A stretch of 6,955 nucleotides of DNA from positions 1 through 6,955 of the forward strand of contig JAJZUN010000141.1 of assembly GCA_021848555.1 (NCBI GenBank), in the 5' to 3' direction. The notes under the pieces are model-generated. The model saw only the letters and a program-made list of their open reading frames with translations. It was not told the DNA's origin and did no database searches. Positions 5,628 to 6,955 of this stretch are shown in pieces. The position numbers and the translations under genes were made by a program. Position 1 is the first letter of the stretch, and each line of letters starts with the position of its first letter. The stretch comes from Pseudomonadota bacterium (GTDB taxonomy: Bacteria; Pseudomonadota; Gammaproteobacteria; Burkholderiales; SG8-39).

Positions 5628-6683
5628 GTGTACTCAAAGCCCGCTGAAATACTGAGTATTGAGCAGGAGGAACTGCGGGGCATTTCGCGCACTGTCGCCG
5701 AAATCGAGTGGTTGCTCCTAATCCTGGTGCTGCTGTACCAGGTGTTCGGCGGACCCGCAGCCGAGGACCAAGCGGCAATTTCTGCGGGGCTCTTCTTCTT
5801 CGTCGCGTTCGTCCTCAGCTTCCGCTACGCCAATTTCTACAAAGCGGAATCGCGCTGGAAAATAGCCATCGAAACCTTTGCGATGCTGCTGTTCATCACC
5901 TGGACGCTGTGGTACACGGGAAAACTCGCAAGCCCCCTGGTCAACGTCTATCTGCTCGTCATCATCACATGCGCACTTGCGCTGGGCAAACTCACTACGA
6001 TGCTGGAGATGGCGCTGATCGCCGCCTGCTTCGTCCTGCTCGGGGGAAACTCCCGCTCGGGCGAATTGTTCTCACTCGCCTACATCGGCGGCCTGGCAGC
6101 GCAGCTTGCGCCCATGCTCCTCGTCGCCTATATCACCACCATGTTCTCCGCCGACATCCGTTTTGGCCTGAACCGGGCCCGGCTGCTGTCGGAGACCGAC
6201 GATCTCACCGGCCTGTATAATATGCGCGGCTTTACCATCGTGGTCGGCCGCCTGTTCGCCCAGGCAATGCGCTACGGCCGCCCAGCCAGCATGCTGATGA
6301 TCGACTCGGACAATCTCAAGGCGGTCAACGATCTTCACGGCCACGAGGCGGGGAACCGTCTGCTGAAAACGGTGGCGAAATGCATCGAGACCGAGTTGCG
6401 CCATACCGACGTGCTGGCGCGCTATGGCGGAGACGAATTCGTGGCGCTGCTGCCGGAAACGGCGGCGGCCCGGGCGATCGAGGTCGCGCAGCGGATCGTC
6501 AAAACGGTGGCCACCGTGCCATTGGACTTCGAAGGCAAGCGGATCGAGACCAGCGTCAGCATCGGGCTCGCGTGTTATCCGGAGGACGGCCGTAGCATCG
6601 ATACCATCCAGGCGCGCGCCGATCGCGCCATGTACGTCGCCAAGGAGCAGGGCCGCAATCGGGTCGTGAAATTCACGGCTTGA
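5628..6683 (+). CDS. Membrane-bound diguanylate cyclase (GGDEF)
   Basis: The product is 351 residues from GTG 5628, preceded by AAGGGAAG as ribosome site. Residues 28-172 hold about six hydrophobic segments (approximately 28-40, 50-65, 78-95, 105-120, 126-139, 148-172), a multi-pass membrane sensor without a recognised named domain. Residues ~189-350 are a complete GGDEF domain: DDLTGLYNMRGF, MLMIDSDNLKAVNDLHGHEAG (221-242), the active site YGGDEF at 266-271, and SIGLACYP near 311-318. The inhibitory I-site RHTD (258-261) stands five residues ahead of GGDEF, so product inhibition should be kept. It makes c-di-GMP from two GTP on the cytoplasmic side; the signal is unknown. It is the most GC-rich gene of the plus-strand cluster and may have its own promoter. 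Nothing suggests inactivation. Confidence 0.92.
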   Translation: MYSKPAEILSIEQEELRGISRTVAEIEWLLLILVLLYQVFGGPAAEDQAAISAGLFFFVAFVLSFRYANFYKAESRWKIAIETFAMLLFITWTLWYTGKLASPLVNVYLLVIITCALALGKLTTMLEMALIAACFVLLGGNSRSGELFSLAYIGGLAAQLAPMLLVAYITTMFSADIRFGLNRARLLSETDDLTGLYNMRGFTIVVGRLFAQAMRYGRPASMLMIDSDNLKAVNDLHGHEAGNRLLKTVAKCIETELRHTDVLARYGGDEFVALLPETAAARAIEVAQRIVKTVATVPLDFEGKRIETSVSIGLACYPEDGRSIDTIQARADRAMYVAKEQGRNRVVKFTA

Positions 6684-6717
6684 CCGCTGCCCCACGCAGG
6701 ATACGACCGCCTTCGGC

Positions 6718-6737
6718 CCGCATGCGCTCGCATGCGG
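6718..6737. repeat. Palindrome, 9-bp stem; possible cyclase gene terminator
   Basis: CCGCATGCG and CGCATGCGG flank a 2-base centre, 35 bases after the cyclase stop. The strong GC stem could stop or stabilise the transcript, but there is no T run, so intrinsic termination is not supported. Confidence 0.45.
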
Positions 6738-6831
6738 CGCGGCTTCCCCGGCGCGACCAGAACGCTCATGGTTGCGCGAACAGGGAAACAACAACTACGG
6801 GAGGGCACCGAAACCAGAGAATGCGCTACAC

Positions 6832-6840
6832 TTATCCACA
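6832..6840 (+). promoter_or_regulatory. Single consensus DnaA box
   Basis: TTATCCACA matches the strong DnaA box exactly. It stands alone, without further boxes, dnaA/dnaN genes or an AT-rich unwinding stretch beside it, so it is not evidence of an origin. Confidence 0.3.
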
Positions 6841-6873
6841 GGCCAGCCTATGACCGGCAGCCAAAAGCCCCTA

Positions 6874-6924
6874 GTCAAAATTCAACGCGCACAGCTGGTC
6901 AAATTTAAACACGCGCCGACAGCT
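6874..6924. repeat. Tandem imperfect repeat resembling an IS21-type element end
   Basis: GTCAAAATTCAACGCGC (6874-6890) is followed by ACAGCT, and GTCAAATTTAAACACGCGC (6898-6916) by CGACAGCT. The two units of ~24-26 bases share GTCAAA, AAC, GCGC and ACAGCT. IS21-family ends carry multiple GTCAA-type repeats and finish in CA. The call is by resemblance; no istA or istB gene is seen inside the window. Confidence 0.4.
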
Positions 6925-6955
6925 GATGCGTGAGAATGGCATCCGCGACCATATT

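Larger units (their letters stand above)
6684..6955. other. Non-coding tail after the cyclase gene
   Basis: I see no supported gene in these ~270 bases. They hold a 9-bp-stem palindrome (6718-6737), a consensus DnaA box (6832-6840) and a tandem IS-end-like repeat (6874-6924). A frame open from 6875 runs to the window edge (ending MRENGIRDHI) but cannot be judged. Confidence 0.5.

Noticed and set aside
6072..6794. 240-codon minus-strand open frame
   Set aside because: It lies opposite the GGDEF coding sequence; the His/Asp/Arg-rich composition is typical of an antisense reading of GC-rich DNA.
6832..6840. Replication origin suggested by a perfect DnaA box
   Set aside because: There is a single box only, with no cluster, no origin-linked genes and no adjacent unwinding region. 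One 9-mer in 7 kb can occur by chance.
6911..6955. RRQLMRENGIRDHI at the right edge as an IS3 OrfB fragment
   Set aside because: Only LMRENGIR resembles IS3 transposases; the residues before it do not fit and the sequence ends too soon to judge.
1..6955. CRISPR array, tRNA or rRNA genes
   Set aside because: No regularly spaced repeats, cloverleaf with a TTC arm, or rRNA-like conserved stretches were found on either strand.

Overview
The window looks like accessory DNA from a proteobacterium. A betaproteobacterium is my best guess, from the XRE-type regulator, the YdjA-like nitroreductase and the style of the diguanylate cyclase. The base is family resemblance read by eye, not a search. The transcription map splits in the middle: everything from about 4205 leftwards is on the minus strand and everything from about 4331 rightwards is on the plus strand, with a divergent control region between.

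Left half (minus strand). 1-811 is the N-terminal 269 or so residues of a membrane sensor with a Tll0287-like (DUF3365) domain, a CxxCH haem c site, a second membrane helix and the start of a HAMP linker. It runs off the window, and its N-terminus is shifted by one base at a run of seven A. 901-1800 is a YdjA-type nitroreductase whose open frame begins with the N-terminal ~45 residues of an integrase-type insertion-sequence transposase. 1861-2877 encodes a MobH/TraI-like relaxase N-terminal domain, with its HD motif changed to HG, fused to a Nudix hydrolase. 2890-3790 has no convincing gene but holds palindromes and a 14-bp direct repeat, so it looks like eroded mobile DNA. 3795-4205 is a small HTH regulator.

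Right half (plus strand). A truncated PAS-domain ORF (4331-4573) overlaps by one base the earliest start of a STAS/SpoIIAA-like protein (4573-4941). Next come a bacteriohemerythrin lacking one of seven iron ligands (4984-5385), a 240-bp spacer with a possible 38-codon ORF and two mutually exclusive hairpins, and a multi-pass membrane diguanylate cyclase (5628-6683) with intact GGDEF and I-site. This set could form an oxygen/redox to c-di-GMP signalling cluster, but co-transcription is inferred from order and strand only. The end (6684-6955) is non-coding and carries a strong palindrome, one consensus DnaA box and a tandem repeat resembling the ends of IS21-type elements.

Overall theme: signal transduction genes set among mobile-element scars (transposase fragment, relaxase fragment, IS-like end repeats) that appear to have produced two chimeric ORFs and one truncated one.
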